From Trichomonas vaginalis G3 (Eukaryota; Parabasalia; Trichomonadida; Trichomonadidae): DNA of 64,000 nt. A model generated the notes under the pieces. The model had not been told where the DNA came from and searched no databases. It was given only the letters and a program-made list of their open reading frames with translations. How positions within the stretch are numbered: the stretch's first letter is position 1; each line of letters opens with the position of its first letter. The position numbers and the translations under genes were made by a program. The DNA lies in contig NC_067206.1 of the NCBI RefSeq assembly GCF_026262505.1, forward strand, positions 26,055,896-26,119,895, in the 5' to 3' direction. Below, in pieces: positions 29,168 to 40,591 of this stretch.

Positions 29168-30689
29168 TTAAATATTATTTAAATATAATGGGGTAATAAA
29201 ATAAATCGGAATTTCTATTAATTTATTGTCAACTTCAACTAATGCATTGCTGTTAATATATCTAACAAATTCAGCTATTGTGTCAAATCTTCGTCTTCTT
29301 TTTGTCATTGATTTATCAGTTTTTCCATAATCGAGATGAATCAAAACTTTATCCCCTTGTTTAAAATTCATGAGCCCCGAATTAATTTGTTCACGTTTAA
29401 CATCATTCAACCTTTCCATTTGCTTTCTAATATATTCCCATTCTTTTGAAATATCATTTTTCATTTCCACGGGTTTCATGTTTATAGTTCTATGCCATGT
29501 ATTATTGTAATAATATACTAACTGTTGTATGACGGAGTCATGATTTCCATCCCAGTATATCTGACCGTTAACCCCTAACGCATCTCTAAGAGTTCTCATT
29601 ACCGCATCAACTATTTTATTATGAAACGTATATGGAGAGGATGAAAAGAAAAAATTAATTTGTGGGAAATAATGAGCCATAGCTGCCTGAAATCCTTTAT
29701 CACCATCACCCCTGATATTATCTACTCTTTTCATGATCTAGTAAGTATTGTATAGCTCTTCTTGTTTCCTGTTCTGTTTTCCCTTTCACTGGAATGCAAT
29801 ATAAATATCTAGTGTTAATGTTAATGGCAAATAAATAAGTAACGTTTCCTTTTGAATATTCCAGATGATCGATTTCGTATGAATATGGATATGGAGCAAA
29901 TGAGGGGCGACTAAATTTTTCCTTTAATGGTTGAATTTTTGGGTCAATTGGTTTATTTAATATCTTGAAATCCTTTTTAAAATCTTTTTGCTTCTTTAAT
30001 GTTTGAAATGGATATAATAAAGTGAATGATGAAGGATTAACTGAAGGAGGAGGAGGTACTACTGTTGGAGGTTTTGGTGTTGCAAGTGGTTTAATTTTAT
30101 CTGCTTTGATTTTGGATTTCATTCCCCCCTTCATTAATTCTGGATGTATTCTATTCATTTGTTTTAAATATGCTGTATATAAAGGTTTGATATACTTTCC
30201 CGCTTCGAGTTTATGTTGAAGGATGAATTCCAAAAGTTGATCTTCATTTAAAAGTCGGGCTGAATATGGTTTAACTAATGAATCATAAATTAAAGCTTGT
30301 GCATCATTTATGGTCTGAAGGACCTGGGTGTTTTGCACCTTTTGTTTTTGTTCCTTTGTTTTTTGCGGCTCATGATTATATAATTTATATAATTCATCAA
30401 TATCTTCTTCTGTTAATACTTTATTTTTGAAATCTTTCAATTGTTTAAGTTGTGATTTAGTTTTTCCCTTTGTATATTCATTATTTTTAATTTTGTCTTT
30501 AATTTTAGAAATTATTCTATCATGATATTTCAAAATTTCATTTTTATAATATGGATAATAATATTCCATATCATCACCCGTTATATTGTTATCATATTTT
30601 TGGAGATATGATTTTAATTCATAATAATTAAGAAAATTTTGATTAAGTACTAAATCATAAATTAAATTTTTTAAATCTGCGCTGTTAAT
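29168..30689 (-). pseudogene. Polinton integrase (rve superfamily), frameshifted, start codon altered
   Basis: The integrase would insert element DNA with a 6-bp stagger. The N-terminal frame begins in practice at 30569, but the open frame and the TTTTTATATAA promoter indicate an original start at 30689 where the codon is now ATT. A helical N-terminus, a proline-rich linker (PKPPTVVPPPPSVNP) and the rve core follow. Core residues: Asp in YEIDHLEYS, Asp in IRGDGDKGF, and a third acidic residue that is Asp, not Glu, in NKIVDAVMRTLRD. A frameshift near 29730 separates the last part, which ends in an SH3-like NFKQGDKVLIHL segment. Confidence 0.82.
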
Positions 30690-30815
30690 TTATATAAAAA
30701 TAAAATAAGTGTTTTAAGGGTGCCCGCCTCTTTGAATCATAGTATCAAAACCATTATTAACGGTTCCTTTTGTCTCTTCTGTGGCATTTTATTAAAAATA
30801 AAATTTTAAATTATA

Positions 30816-33800
30816 TTAAATAAATGGCATACAACATCCATTTTCACAACATACAGCCTTAGTGTGTGCTCCTGTTAATGCAGTCTTACCGATTGCTAAG
30901 CGAGTCATTGACCCGTTTTTAAGTTGTAAATTAATATTCTGACCATCAAATATCACTTTATCATTTATTATATCCAATAATTTTTAGGTGTTAATTGTTT
31001 ATTTTGTCGTAAACTAACACCTTTCATTTTTTGTGCAATCTTTTTAAAATCACTTCCATCAATTGAACCGTTGAATGATGTATAACACTTAGGGCATAAA
31101 GCAACCATGTTATCACCTTGTTTCTCAATTGCTAAACCCAATAACTTCTTCTCATGTGCTTTTTTCTCAGCTTTATTCTTTAATTTAGGTTTAAATTTCT
31201 CATCAAAACAGAAGAAATCAAATGGTGCGAATTTGAAAAATGTTTTTACATAAAATTGTTTATCGGTAACAATTGCTGAAATGCTTGAGTGTTAGGAAGA
31301 TTTGGGTCGCCAGCGATTGCCCAATAAGATGAATCAGTATCACCTTCAATGAAATGAAAACGATTAACATTTCATGCATTTATACATAAAATCATAAATG
31401 AAAACCAAATACCAGTATTTAGCATTATCTAAAGTGAAGAATGCCTCTTGTAAACATGTATCACATCTATAAAATCTATCTTTAAGCATCACTTGATATG
31501 TATCTTCACCTATTTCTCTTATGTTTTTAAACTATTTGACATACATGCAACGCGTGCCTTCTGTGTATTCATTATTTTAGTCTTTGCGTAATTTTGTATT
31601 CATTGCATCGTAACCATATGATCCATTAAGTGAAATCTTGCAAAATAAACTTTTTCCTTTATTTCCTTCTAATTCAGCCTTTTGTCTTTCGTTCATAAAT
31701 TTGTTCGCAAATTCATTAAAACAAGTGTTTTAGTAAATGTTAAAATTGATTGAATGTCATCAATGATAAAATGAAATCTGTCTATTAGATACCAAAGATA
31801 ATAAGAAGAAAATGGTTGATATTGGTTGTATGTTGATGCTAACTGAGTTAATTTCCTCTGTTTCTGGTCAACCGGTAGATTGTTTGATTTCATGTAATTA
31901 TACATAAAACTGCCAATTGTTTTTTCATCTGTGATAATATCTAAGTTTCTTATTATCGGTAAAAAGTTTATGTAATCATTAATGTATTTTTCATCAATGT
32001 GACCCTTTACTTCAGCCACAAATAAAGTATTTTTCTTCTTAATTATTCCCAGTGCTTTTGCTTTCTTTGTTGCTGTATCACAAATGATAACACCATTCAA
32101 TCTTCCCGGCATATACATTTTATGGTCGGTATATTGAATGAAATCATGAGGATTAGATGAAAATGATGAAGGATATAATGAATTAAAATCAACACCAACA
32201 AAATGAGTCATAATGTTGGTGGTGTCCTCATTTGATACAGTTTTAGTTTCTGGATTATATGCAAGTTTATTAATGTGCGTGATTCCTTTAAGATTTACTC
32301 TATGTTGAACATTTGATAAACCACCAGTAATTCCATTACGGAGAATGTGATAAGCTTCAACTGAATCTAAAGTCATTGGTAAATTATTTTTAATGCATAA
32401 TTTCTTAAATTGATTCTTAAACGTTGAACATCTTCATCTTTATTTGATTTTACGACATTGCAATAACAACACATTAACTGACAATTTTCTTTGGTATGTG
32501 GTTTTTCATTATCGATTCTATCCAATGTTGGTTTATTTGCATATGTAAACGCTTTACCACACATTTTGCATTTAGATGAAAGGATTAAATCGTGATAGTA
32601 TTGAAAATCATCCATTGAAACATTATTTTTAGTATCCCTTTCTGCTTTTTCATCTTGTTTCTTATATGATTCAATTTTATATTTCCAATACTTTTTCGTT
32701 AATTCAAAACTTGATTCTATCTCTTCCTCAGGATATTTTTCATTAGGATTAAAGTCTTTATATGCTAAAGCGTAACGAATCATTGAAGCATTCGATGATA
32801 AAGAAAGATTATGAAGCGTGTCAATTTTATAAACAAATGTTTCTTCAATAATTTTATCGATTGGGTCAATCATAATTTCAACATCTTTATTGCAATAATG
32901 AATAAAATATTCTAATCTATTCTTAAAATTTTTAGCATCATTGAGATATATTTGATAATCACTATCTGATATAGTTTCTTGGGTTAATGCTGAATAAAAT
33001 GAATCTTTCGTGAATGGTTCCTCTTTATATAATTCTTCTTCGTAATTTTCCCACGTGATGAATTGATAAGGGAAAAGGATTTAACACGTGATTTATTGTT
33101 TCCGAAATCTTGAGTGAATTGGTCTAATGTCCCACCCGCTATATAATTTCTGATGTCAATAAATCTCAATTCATATGGAACGTTTGTTTTCTTTACAATG
33201 ATTTGCTTAAATTGTGAAGATGAACCCAGCATTGATTTTATTTTCCATTTTGCAGTGTTTAAATCACGAAGAATTAAATTTAAATCAAACTTTCCCGAAT
33301 TAAAACCTATGATATTCACTTTATTGAATTCCTCATCTAGAAGTTCTTTAAATGCTTCCTTCTGTTTTTCATTTAATGTATGGACAAAGTCCCAGCCGTT
33401 TGCGACTTCAATAATTCATTGTATTGACTCATATTTGATTCAACAACTAATGAACAGGTTGAAAATAAAAACTCAATCCAATCAGAAATAAAAGAATCAC
33501 TCGAAGTTAAGCAAAAATTCCTCGTATATGTTTTATCGTTTAATTTAACCGTTGATGATACCATGAATGGTTTTAAGTAAGCATTCAAAGTTGCACACTC
33601 AGAAAGTTGTAATTCTTCTTTAGTCTCTAATGTTTCAAAGTCAAAAGTAATATAATATCTTGTCGGTTTATAATATTTCTGCAAATTGTGAGCTAATAAC
33701 CACTGATATATCTTCTGTTTCGTAATATGTGGTGCATATGGTTGCTGTGTCTTTTGCAACTGAACGTCTTGAATTAATCTTCCATTATTTTCTTTACATT

Positions 33801-34273
33801 TCTCACAATGCTTTAAAATCTTCTTTGGTTTTTCCTTTCTGGATCATCACGGATAGAATAAACTTCTTCTTTACAATATGGACAAACTTTATAGCCGGTG
33901 AGTGCTTCAACGTCTGTTATTCTGTCAGCGTGAAGTTTTCCACATGGACTCTGTGTTAATAAAATATTTACTGTTTCAAATTCTGGATCTATCATTATTG
34001 ATTCCACTAATGGAAAGTCTACCTTATTTATGTCCACGTCTTCTGGTTGAGGATCACAATAATAGAAATCAATATTAACATTTAACATTCTCGCTAATCT
34101 CTCACTTTCTGATGAAATGTCAAACCCTTCATATGCATCTATTGCTTCATTTAAATAGCTTCTACGAGTTTTAGGATTACACCATCAGGAATGTTATAGA
34201 AGCGTTTAAATAACCTTCTACCTTCTGCTCTAATTTGATTATCATTCATTTTAGCTGTTCCGTTTTTGTTCAT
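30816..34273 (-). pseudogene. polB: Protein-primed DNA polymerase B of Polinton B, multiply frameshifted
   Basis: About 1,150 codons long. From the start at 34273: an N-terminal region with Cys pairs (VCPYCKEE, HCEKCKE), the 3'-5' exonuclease with Exo I FDFETLE and Exo II GFNSGKFDLN, and an HNH/zinc-like insertion (CKMCGK ... TLDRIDNEKPHTKENCQLMC ... CYCN). Then come the TPR/palm region with motif A VDFNSLYPS and motif C GDTDSSYW near 31340. The C-terminus ends ENGCCMPFI at 30816. At least six frame changes make it inactive. The order of domains is normal for Polinton polymerases. The HNH-like insertion is discussed separately. Confidence 0.85.
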
Positions 34274-34322
34274 TTATGTAAGAATAAAAAATTAAAAAAT
34301 AAATAAAAATAAAGTTTATTTT

Positions 34323-35429
34323 TTAAAGCCCATAAAATGAATTAAGAACACATAAATTTTTATCATCTGCGACGTGACGAATACATTTTAATTTACTCAA
34401 GAATGCGTACCCTGATACATTAAATCTAATTCCTGTCTTATTTAATTTCACAACTTTGAAAAGGAATGTATGAATAGCTATAAAATGATGAGAAGATGTT
34501 TTATGGGTTGCTTCCATTTTTTCTGAAATAAATGAATAAATATAATGCTTATACGTTTTCATATCTTTTATATTCTTAATAACGAATGGTATAGACCTTT
34601 CCACTTCGTCTTCCTTCGGTGCTGTTCTTTCATATGAAACATTATTGGTATCTTCAATAATGAAACCACAATCACACAAAATTTTATAGGTTCCAATGGT
34701 TTCTTTTGATATTTTATCTAATAAATCAAAAACTTTATCAACACCTGTGCATTTATTTAAATAATAATTTGTGTAAATATCATGATCTTCTTTCTTAATC
34801 GTATTAGTTGCATATGTCACGTTTTTAAGAGCTTTTTTGAATTTTTCGGAATCTAAAGGTGGTGAAAGTAGGATACAGGGGTATTCTTCATTATCAATAA
34901 ATTGTAACTTATGTTTACGAATAAATTTAGTACCTTCTTCTGAAAGTGTTTCGTCTATTTCACCATCTAATAAATTTTGTGTTGATTCTGAGACATAATT
35001 TTTATATCTTTCTTCATGAGATTTCTGAACTTCTGATTCTGAAGCTGGGATATTCATTAAACCCTCTACTTCATTTTCATTATATTTTTCAACTTCTCTT
35101 AATTCCTTAATTTTTTCATCTATTTCATCTCTTATTTTTTTCAGTCTTTCAATTTCATTGTATTCATCATCTTTAATCCGTTCTTCATAATATTCAGGGA
35201 AAACATCAGGTTCTTTAGGTTTTTCTTCTTCAGATGTGGGATATAAGAAATTTATAACATCATCTTTATTCATTTTTCCATCATAATCTAAATCATTTAA
35301 TAACTCCGCGAATTTTTTACAATTTCTTAAATAATATTTATCAACTTCATAACCCACCTCCTCTAATATATCCTTTATTTCCTCGTTTGTGAATCCTAAT
35401 TTTTTAACGTTGTTAGTTTTGACGCTCAT
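34323..35429 (-). CDS. Polinton B TIR-proximal protein (368 aa), unknown
   Basis: An intact ORF whose promoter and first codons are in the TIR. Residues 80-120 form a strong coiled coil (EIERLKKIRDEIDEKIKELREVEK, in part). The N-terminal third is acidic with a DLDYDGKMNKDD stretch resembling an EF-hand-like loop. The C-terminal 120 residues are mixed alpha/beta with several Cys and His. Its position beside polymerase would suit a terminal-protein or replication partner, but there is no sequence proof. Confidence 0.5.
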   Translation of the reverse strand: MSVKTNNVKKLGFTNEEIKDILEEVGYEVDKYYLRNCKKFAELLNDLDYDGKMNKDDVINFLYPTSEEEKPKEPDVFPEYYEERIKDDEYNEIERLKKIRDEIDEKIKELREVEKYNENEVEGLMNIPASESEVQKSHEERYKNYVSESTQNLLDGEIDETLSEEGTKFIRKHKLQFIDNEEYPCILLSPPLDSEKFKKALKNVTYATNTIKKEDHDIYTNYYLNKCTGVDKVFDLLDKISKETIGTYKILCDCGFIIEDTNNVSYERTAPKEDEVERSIPFVIKNIKDMKTYKHYIYSFISEKMEATHKTSSHHFIAIHTFLFKVVKLNKTGIRFNVSGYAFLSKLKCIRHVADDKNLCVLNSFYGL

Positions 35430-36332
35430 TTCTTACGAATTAAAAAAATAAAATATTCAAAAATGTAAGACATGAATTTTTAAAGTTTATTTTTTAAAAA
35501 TTATTTTATTTCATTATGGTAGTGAATCTTTCATTCATGAAAATAATTATTTCTAATTTCTTATCCCTAACGTGTGCCAGTTATTATATGAAACTGAATA
35601 AACTTTATCTTTATCTTTACACCTTTTATCACTTCCAATATATTTATATCTCAGTTTTGATTTAGCATTTTCATATTCATTGGCGTTTAATAATTCACAG
35701 TCTTTCTTTTTAAATTGATGTTTAAGATATTCAGGATTTAATACTCTACGTTTATATGCTCCTAACTTAGTTCTAAAGGTTTTTCTACAAAATTTAGGAA
35801 TTCCATCCTCGTTAATGTCATCAATGATTTCCATTTCATTATTTTCAATTTCTTCTTCTCGTTTATGAGGTCTTTGATTATGACTCCATTGATTCCATGA
35901 AATTAAATATTCTTTATCATTATATTTATACCTCATTAGCTTATTTTGGCTTTCATATTCATTTAATAATTCACAATCTTCATTTTTAAATTGAAGTTTA
36001 ACCCATTCAGGATTTAAACAATGTTTAATTAATCGCGGAATATCTGACATCATCTATATATAACTTCTTTTATAAAAGATAAAAAAATAAATTATTTTAA
36101 AATTAATGTTAATTTTTTAATGATTTATAAATAAATATATTTTAAAATGTGTTTAGTATATAATATTTATTACTAATTTATTTAATAATGTCGCGCTTTC
36201 TTACGAATTCATGACTTAAAAAACGTAAGAAAAAATTTTTATATCATCTATATATAGAAGATGTGAAAATATACCTTCATCTATATATAGACGTAACAAA
36301 AAAAGTCACACAACCCTTCCACATATACTACT
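35425..36332. repeat. Right terminal inverted repeat of Polinton B
   Basis: This is the 908-bp inverted partner of the left repeat. It lacks the miniature element (empty TTAA site at 35440-35443) and has a 68-bp internal deletion within its gene, bounded by AAGAAA microhomology. Otherwise the two arms differ at only a few positions. Confidence 0.92.
35553..36053 (-). pseudogene. TIR-encoded duplicated-domain protein, truncated copy
   Basis: Partner of 17971-18585 in the opposite arm. Residues 1-165 are nearly identical, including both domain repeats, with isolated changes. A 68-bp deletion between AAGAAA repeats then removes the C-terminus and shifts the frame to an early stop after LGIRN. 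Both domains are retained, so the shorter protein could still function. Confidence 0.65.
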
Positions 36333-36338
36333 TTTTAT
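36333..36338. repeat. Target site duplication of Polinton B, right (TTTTAT)
   Basis: TTTTAT directly after the right TIR, matching 17686-17691. It proves that both ends come from one insertion event. Confidence 0.9.
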
Positions 36339-36879
36339 TTTCATTTCTTCCACAGAAAAAATTTTTAATTCACTTCAAAATATTTACAAAATATTCATAA
36401 ATATTAATATTTGGAGTTAGTGCTATCATTTGTAACTACAGCTGAATCTCTCCATCATTTTTTTAAAAAATTGAAGCAAATCATCAATTTTTTAAAAAAA
36501 AATCTGAAATTACTTTAAATTCAATGTTGTGCGAAATACTGGGGAAAAAGTTTTCATTGATTTTATTGAATAGTTTACAATTCGCAAAAAAAAATCGAAA
36601 AATTCAATTATTGATGGCAAGTGAATGCAATTTTCTTGCACAACATTTGAATTACAATTCAAAATTGAGATTCAAAAAGTGCAAGAAAACTGCTAATTTT
36701 ATGATATTTGTAAACTATGTATAAAGTATGAAAACTTTACATCTTTCTCTCAAAAGTAACATTTACAAATCCAAAGCTATGTGACTGCATATAAAGACTC
36801 CCTTAAAATATATAAACTTCTCAAAATTGAGAGATCAGAACAATTTGCATTTTAATTGTCATAATTTGACTCTTTTTTA
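36339..36879. other. Intergenic, 541 bp
   Basis: AT-rich host sequence between Polinton B and the broken surface-protein gene. It contains two imperfect ATTTTTTTAAAAAATTGAAG-like repeats (36455-36500) and no gene. Confidence 0.45.
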
Positions 36880-39040
36880 ATGAATTCATTACTTGTAAAT
36901 GATTTATGGAATCGGTTTTTTAGTGGATGTAATCCAACAGATCATACATCAAATACATTACTTGTTGGTCAAACAGGAAATTTCATGTTCACGATGTTTT
37001 ATTTACAAATCACAACACACAACTTATTAAACTCAGTGATAACGACAACAATCGACTTCTTATCTCAAATAGTGTTTTTAATTCCAATCGGGGCTCTGAT
37101 TCAGATGGTGGTAACATATACCAAGAAAAAGGTCAATCTGTTCAATATCGAATATGCAGTGTCAATATGTTCCTTAATGACAAAGCATATCCGCATTCAT
37201 ATTTTGAAGCAACACAAGATAAGTCATACAAAAATTACTTACTTGAATCAACTATCACTGGAAGTCGAGGAAAGACAGGGCCAATTTATCATTTCTATCG
37301 TGAAAATATTGTTCGAAATGTAAATATTTCTAATTCAATAGCATCATGGTCAAATTCAGTCTACCTTATTTCAGGAAATTCAGATTTAAATGCAACTGTT
37401 TCATACTCAACATTTATTAAAAACACTGCTAGTTTTGGGAGATGTTTACATCATTCTGAACATGGAATTCAAGAGAATCATTGCAACATCATTTCAAATG
37501 AATGCTCAATATATGGGGTTATTTCTGCATATCTATATGCTACAGTTTTTTTTAGAAATTGTATTATATCAAACAACAAAGGATATTCACTATTTTTTGC
37601 AAGTAATAGTGCTTCAATTACAGTATCTTCTTGTTTCATTTCATCGAATAAATATGTTAATTTCTGCGCTTCATCAGGAACTGGTGCGAGTTTTGATATT
37701 TCAACAATAATTTCACTTAATATTGCAAATTTACATATATCTACAGCACTTTGTTATGCAGATTATGCATATTATTATTTGACAAAAATTACAACAGGAA
37801 AAAGTAATTTCATAATAAGAGAAGATACAACAATCAGCGGAACAGTTTCATTTGATCGAATAAAAGAAGAATCTTTTACACTTGAAATTTGGATAGATAG
37901 TTATTCATCAAAGAAACTTAATCGAGAAAGTGGATCCTCAATATATCAATATTCAATCAGCATCCCAAGTGAGTTAACAAAAGGAAATCACAAAATTTAT
38001 TGCAAATTTTCAGATTCATACACATTTAGATCAAATACAGTTTCAGTTGAATTTAAATATTTATATCCATTTTCTCTTGAATTATCAAATCTTGAAAAAA
38101 GTGAATACAACAAAACTATTGACAAACGTATCAAATTAAGTGGAAGCGGTGTTTATTCAGAAGGTTTTTCTATTATATGTCGTATTGGCGAAATCAATAG
38201 TACGTTCGAAGGAAATCCAATTAAAAATACAGAAACACATAGATTTACATTTTCAGGTTTTTGTTTGATTCCTGATTATATATCTAAAGAAAATGAATAT
38301 TTGGTTACCGTTTGGGGGATAACAACTAATAATAGAGAATGTACAGTAGGAAAATCTCAAAAATTCCGATTCTATAGAAACTATCCAGCTCTTGAAGTTA
38401 CTCCACTCACAACACGTCGATTTGTTCGCAATCTTGACTCTATAATTTCAGTTTCAGGATATGTTTCAGATCAAGATGGTGATGATGAAGTTAAAATCAA
38501 TGGATTTATTGAGGGATATCCAAATAGCCAAACGCCACAATCAATTTCATCAATTCCTATTTCAGATTTAGAAAAGCATAAATTCAACATCCATATTTCT
38601 ATTCCAAACAATCTTTCACAAGGTGTTGACAAGGTAAATGTGTTTTCAATAATCAGTCATTTTATTATAAAATCAACGCTCCAGTACTTAATATTATCGG
38701 AAAACCATCATTTCCCTTGAACCTTGGCAGAGATAAATTTATCAAGTTCGTTCTTAATGTTTCAGTCAAAGATGGGAATAGTAATATTAGTATTTATCAC
38801 AATCTTAATAACACAACCGGAAATCGTGCTAATGTTAGTCTTATTAATGTGGCATATAAAGAAATCGAATATAACAATCCTATTCCAAATAACATCAATG
38901 CTGGAGAATACAACATCACATTTATTGTAACAGATCAATACGGTATTACTTCAAATTATTCTTTGATTATTGTTAAATTTGATAGATATACATCAGGAAT
39001 TTCGTATATTCATCACGTTCATCAGAGAAGAAGACGTTGA
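36880..39040 (+). pseudogene. Large surface-protein gene (beta-helix/Pmp-like), decayed
   Basis: Three overlapping frames (from 36880, about 36990-38720, and 38717-39040) carry one continuous protein-like signal, so at least two frameshifts have broken it. The first third has short repeats of Asn/Ser/Ile-rich strands with SNSVFNSNRGS, FIKNTASFGR and CIISNNKGYS, as expected of a right-handed beta-helix in Pmp-like surface proteins. The rest reads as Ig-like beta modules (SVSGYVSDQDGDDEVKI). No membrane segment remains; the end is a basic HHVHQRRRR. Trichomonads have large families of such surface proteins. The exact family is uncertain. Confidence 0.5.
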
Positions 39041-39375
39041 TTTATACACTATTTAATGCATTCAACAGACTCAATATAAATTCAATTTATGTACTTAATT
39101 TATTGATTTAAATACCTTCATTAATTTTTTTTCCCCTGACAACCAAAATTTCATGGAGCAATTTATTATATAAAAAGTTAATATTTTAGGTCGGAAGAAA
39201 GAACAATATGGTTGTTATCCATTTTTGCAATTTTAATCAAGATATATGTCTAATGGAACATTCGGGGACACTTAAATTTCAATCCGTGGTTAAAAAAAAT
39301 GCGAAGAAGATCAACAGTTGAATATAAAGTACTCACTTAGTACATTAGAAATTCACAACTAGTGAAATTACTCAC
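39041..39375. other. Intergenic, 335 bp
   Basis: AT-rich host sequence before element C. No ORF, RNA gene or repeat stands out. Confidence 0.45.
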
Positions 39376-39381
39376 TTTATG
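39376..39381. repeat. Probable target duplication of element C, left (TTTATG)
   Basis: Matches 62915-62920. The A-tract next to it makes alternative boundaries possible by a few bases. Confidence 0.65.
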
Positions 39382-39633
39382 AAAAAAAAAAAAAAGGTAG
39401 TGGGGCCTCCAGGCACTTCGTGCCCTCTAGCCCTGAAGATGTTTAGTATAAATGAAGTATAAAATGAAGTTTTTTTGGGTATTGGGGGCTTCCCAGGGGC
39501 TGCGCCCCTTCTAGCCCATAAAAATTTTTGAAAGTCGTTGCTGTTGACTTTTTTTGTAGAGCACTCAAAATAGTATAACTTTGTCCGGACAAGTAAGGGT
39601 CTAACGTCGCTACAGGAAAAGTTACGGGCGTTC

Positions 39634-40507
39634 CAAGGAAGTATACTTTGAGAGACTCTTTAGAAACTTTAGACGTTTTACATAACCATCCATGCTTTTA
39701 CTTTACATCCGATAAAAGTGGTTTGGAAACCGTTATGAGATGGTTAGAGGACATACATGACTATGAGTTTAGATATGACAAAAACATATACGATGAAATC
39801 ATGACAAAAACATTTACGAAGAAGTCTTGACAAAACATGTACGAAGAAGTCTTGACAAAACATATACGATGAAATCATGACAAAACATGTACGAAGAAGT
39901 CTTGACAAAAACATTTACGATGAAGTCTTGACAAAAACATTTACGATGAAATCATGACAAAACATGTACGAAGAAGTCTTGACAAAACATGTACGATGAA
40001 ATCATGACAAAACATTTACGAAGAAGTCTTGACAAAACATGTACGAAGAAGTCTTGACAAAACATGTACGAAGAAGTCTTGACAAAACATATACGAAGAA
40101 GTCTTGACAAAACATGTACGATGAAGTTTTGACAAAACATGTACGAAGAAGTCTTGACAAAAACATATACGAAGAAGTCTTGACAAAACATTTACGAAGA
40201 AGTCTTGACAAAAACATATACGAAGAAGTCTTGACAAAACATTTACGAAGAAGTCTTGACAAAACATTTACGATGAAATCATGACAAAAACATGTACGAT
40301 GAAATCATGACAAAACATATACGAAGAAGTCTTGACAAAACATATACGATGAAGTTTTGACAAAACATTTACGAAGAAGTCTTGACAAAACATTTACGAT
40401 GAAATCATGACAAAAACATGTACGATGAAATCATGACAAAACATGTACGATGAAGTTTTGACAAGATAGAATATGAGAGAGGTCCTATAAACCGGAGAAA
40501 GTGTCAT
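39634..40507 (+). pseudogene. Remnant of the TIR adenine methyltransferase gene
   Basis: The first 45 codons (RDSLETLDVLHNHPCFYF, then TSDKSGLETVMRWLED) are identical to residues near 200-245 of the intact gene at 61687-62505. The minisatellite interrupts it exactly after RYDK. The remaining IEYERGPINRRKCH follows at 40465. The catalytic parts are deleted. The frame after the remnant runs on toward the large protein at 40592. Confidence 0.8.
39780..40465. repeat. 25/26-bp minisatellite, about 27 units
   Basis: Units read ACAAAACATGTACGAAG and AAGTCTTG, with variants T/A at the GTAC position, GATGAAATCATG endings and an extra A. There are no unique spacers, so it is not a CRISPR array. Because 25 is not a multiple of three, every frame contains artefactual ORFs. 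Isolated related units occur at 53070-53095, 54225-54290 and 54405-54420 in the same element. Confidence 0.92.
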
Positions 40508-40591
40508 ATAAACATCTGTCAAAAACCGCTTTTTACTTCACTTAAAATACCACGTAAGCTACGTAAGAATATACGTAAGAGGAAGAGAGCA

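Larger units (their letters stand above)
17692..36332. mobile_element. Polinton/Maverick B, complete (18,641 bp)
   Basis: Both ends are in the window. The element starts AGTAGTATATGTGGAAGGG and ends with its inverse. It is flanked by the 6-bp duplication TTTTAT, the size expected of Polintons. Inside are an rve integrase, protein-primed polymerase B, major capsid protein, packaging ATPase, a fibre protein and about ten small genes. Genes left of about 28860 are mostly rightward, and the integrase-polymerase half is leftward. Several core genes are frameshifted, and two smaller transposons have inserted in it. Confidence 0.95.
39382..40507. repeat. Left terminal inverted repeat of element C, rearranged
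   Basis: The outer 265 bp match 62639-62914 inverted. The sequence then jumps, through an ACTTTGAGA microhomology, to the last third of the methyltransferase gene, so 739 bp present in the right arm are missing. A minisatellite of about 0.68 kb is expanded inside the gene remnant. Homology resumes after the minisatellite and ends at 40507. The terminal part contains GC-rich hairpins GGCACTTCGTGCC and GGGGCTGCGCCCC. Confidence 0.85.

Noticed and set aside
27640-30345. Shared AGGTCCTTCAGACCAT between the fibre and integrase genes
   Set aside because: About 16 bp only, encoding similar VLQTI words; too short to claim recombination or a regulatory element.
29168-30689. LTR retrotransposon, because of the retroviral-type integrase
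   Set aside because: No reverse transcriptase, gag or LTR; the integrase lies among capsid and polymerase B genes between Polinton repeats.
39952-40267. Minus-strand cysteine/phenylalanine-rich ORFs
   Set aside because: They are frames through the minisatellite; a 25-bp period opens all frames with the same words.
39780-40465. CRISPR-like array
   Set aside because: Units of 25/26 bp follow one another directly with no unique spacers, in a eukaryotic element; it is a minisatellite.
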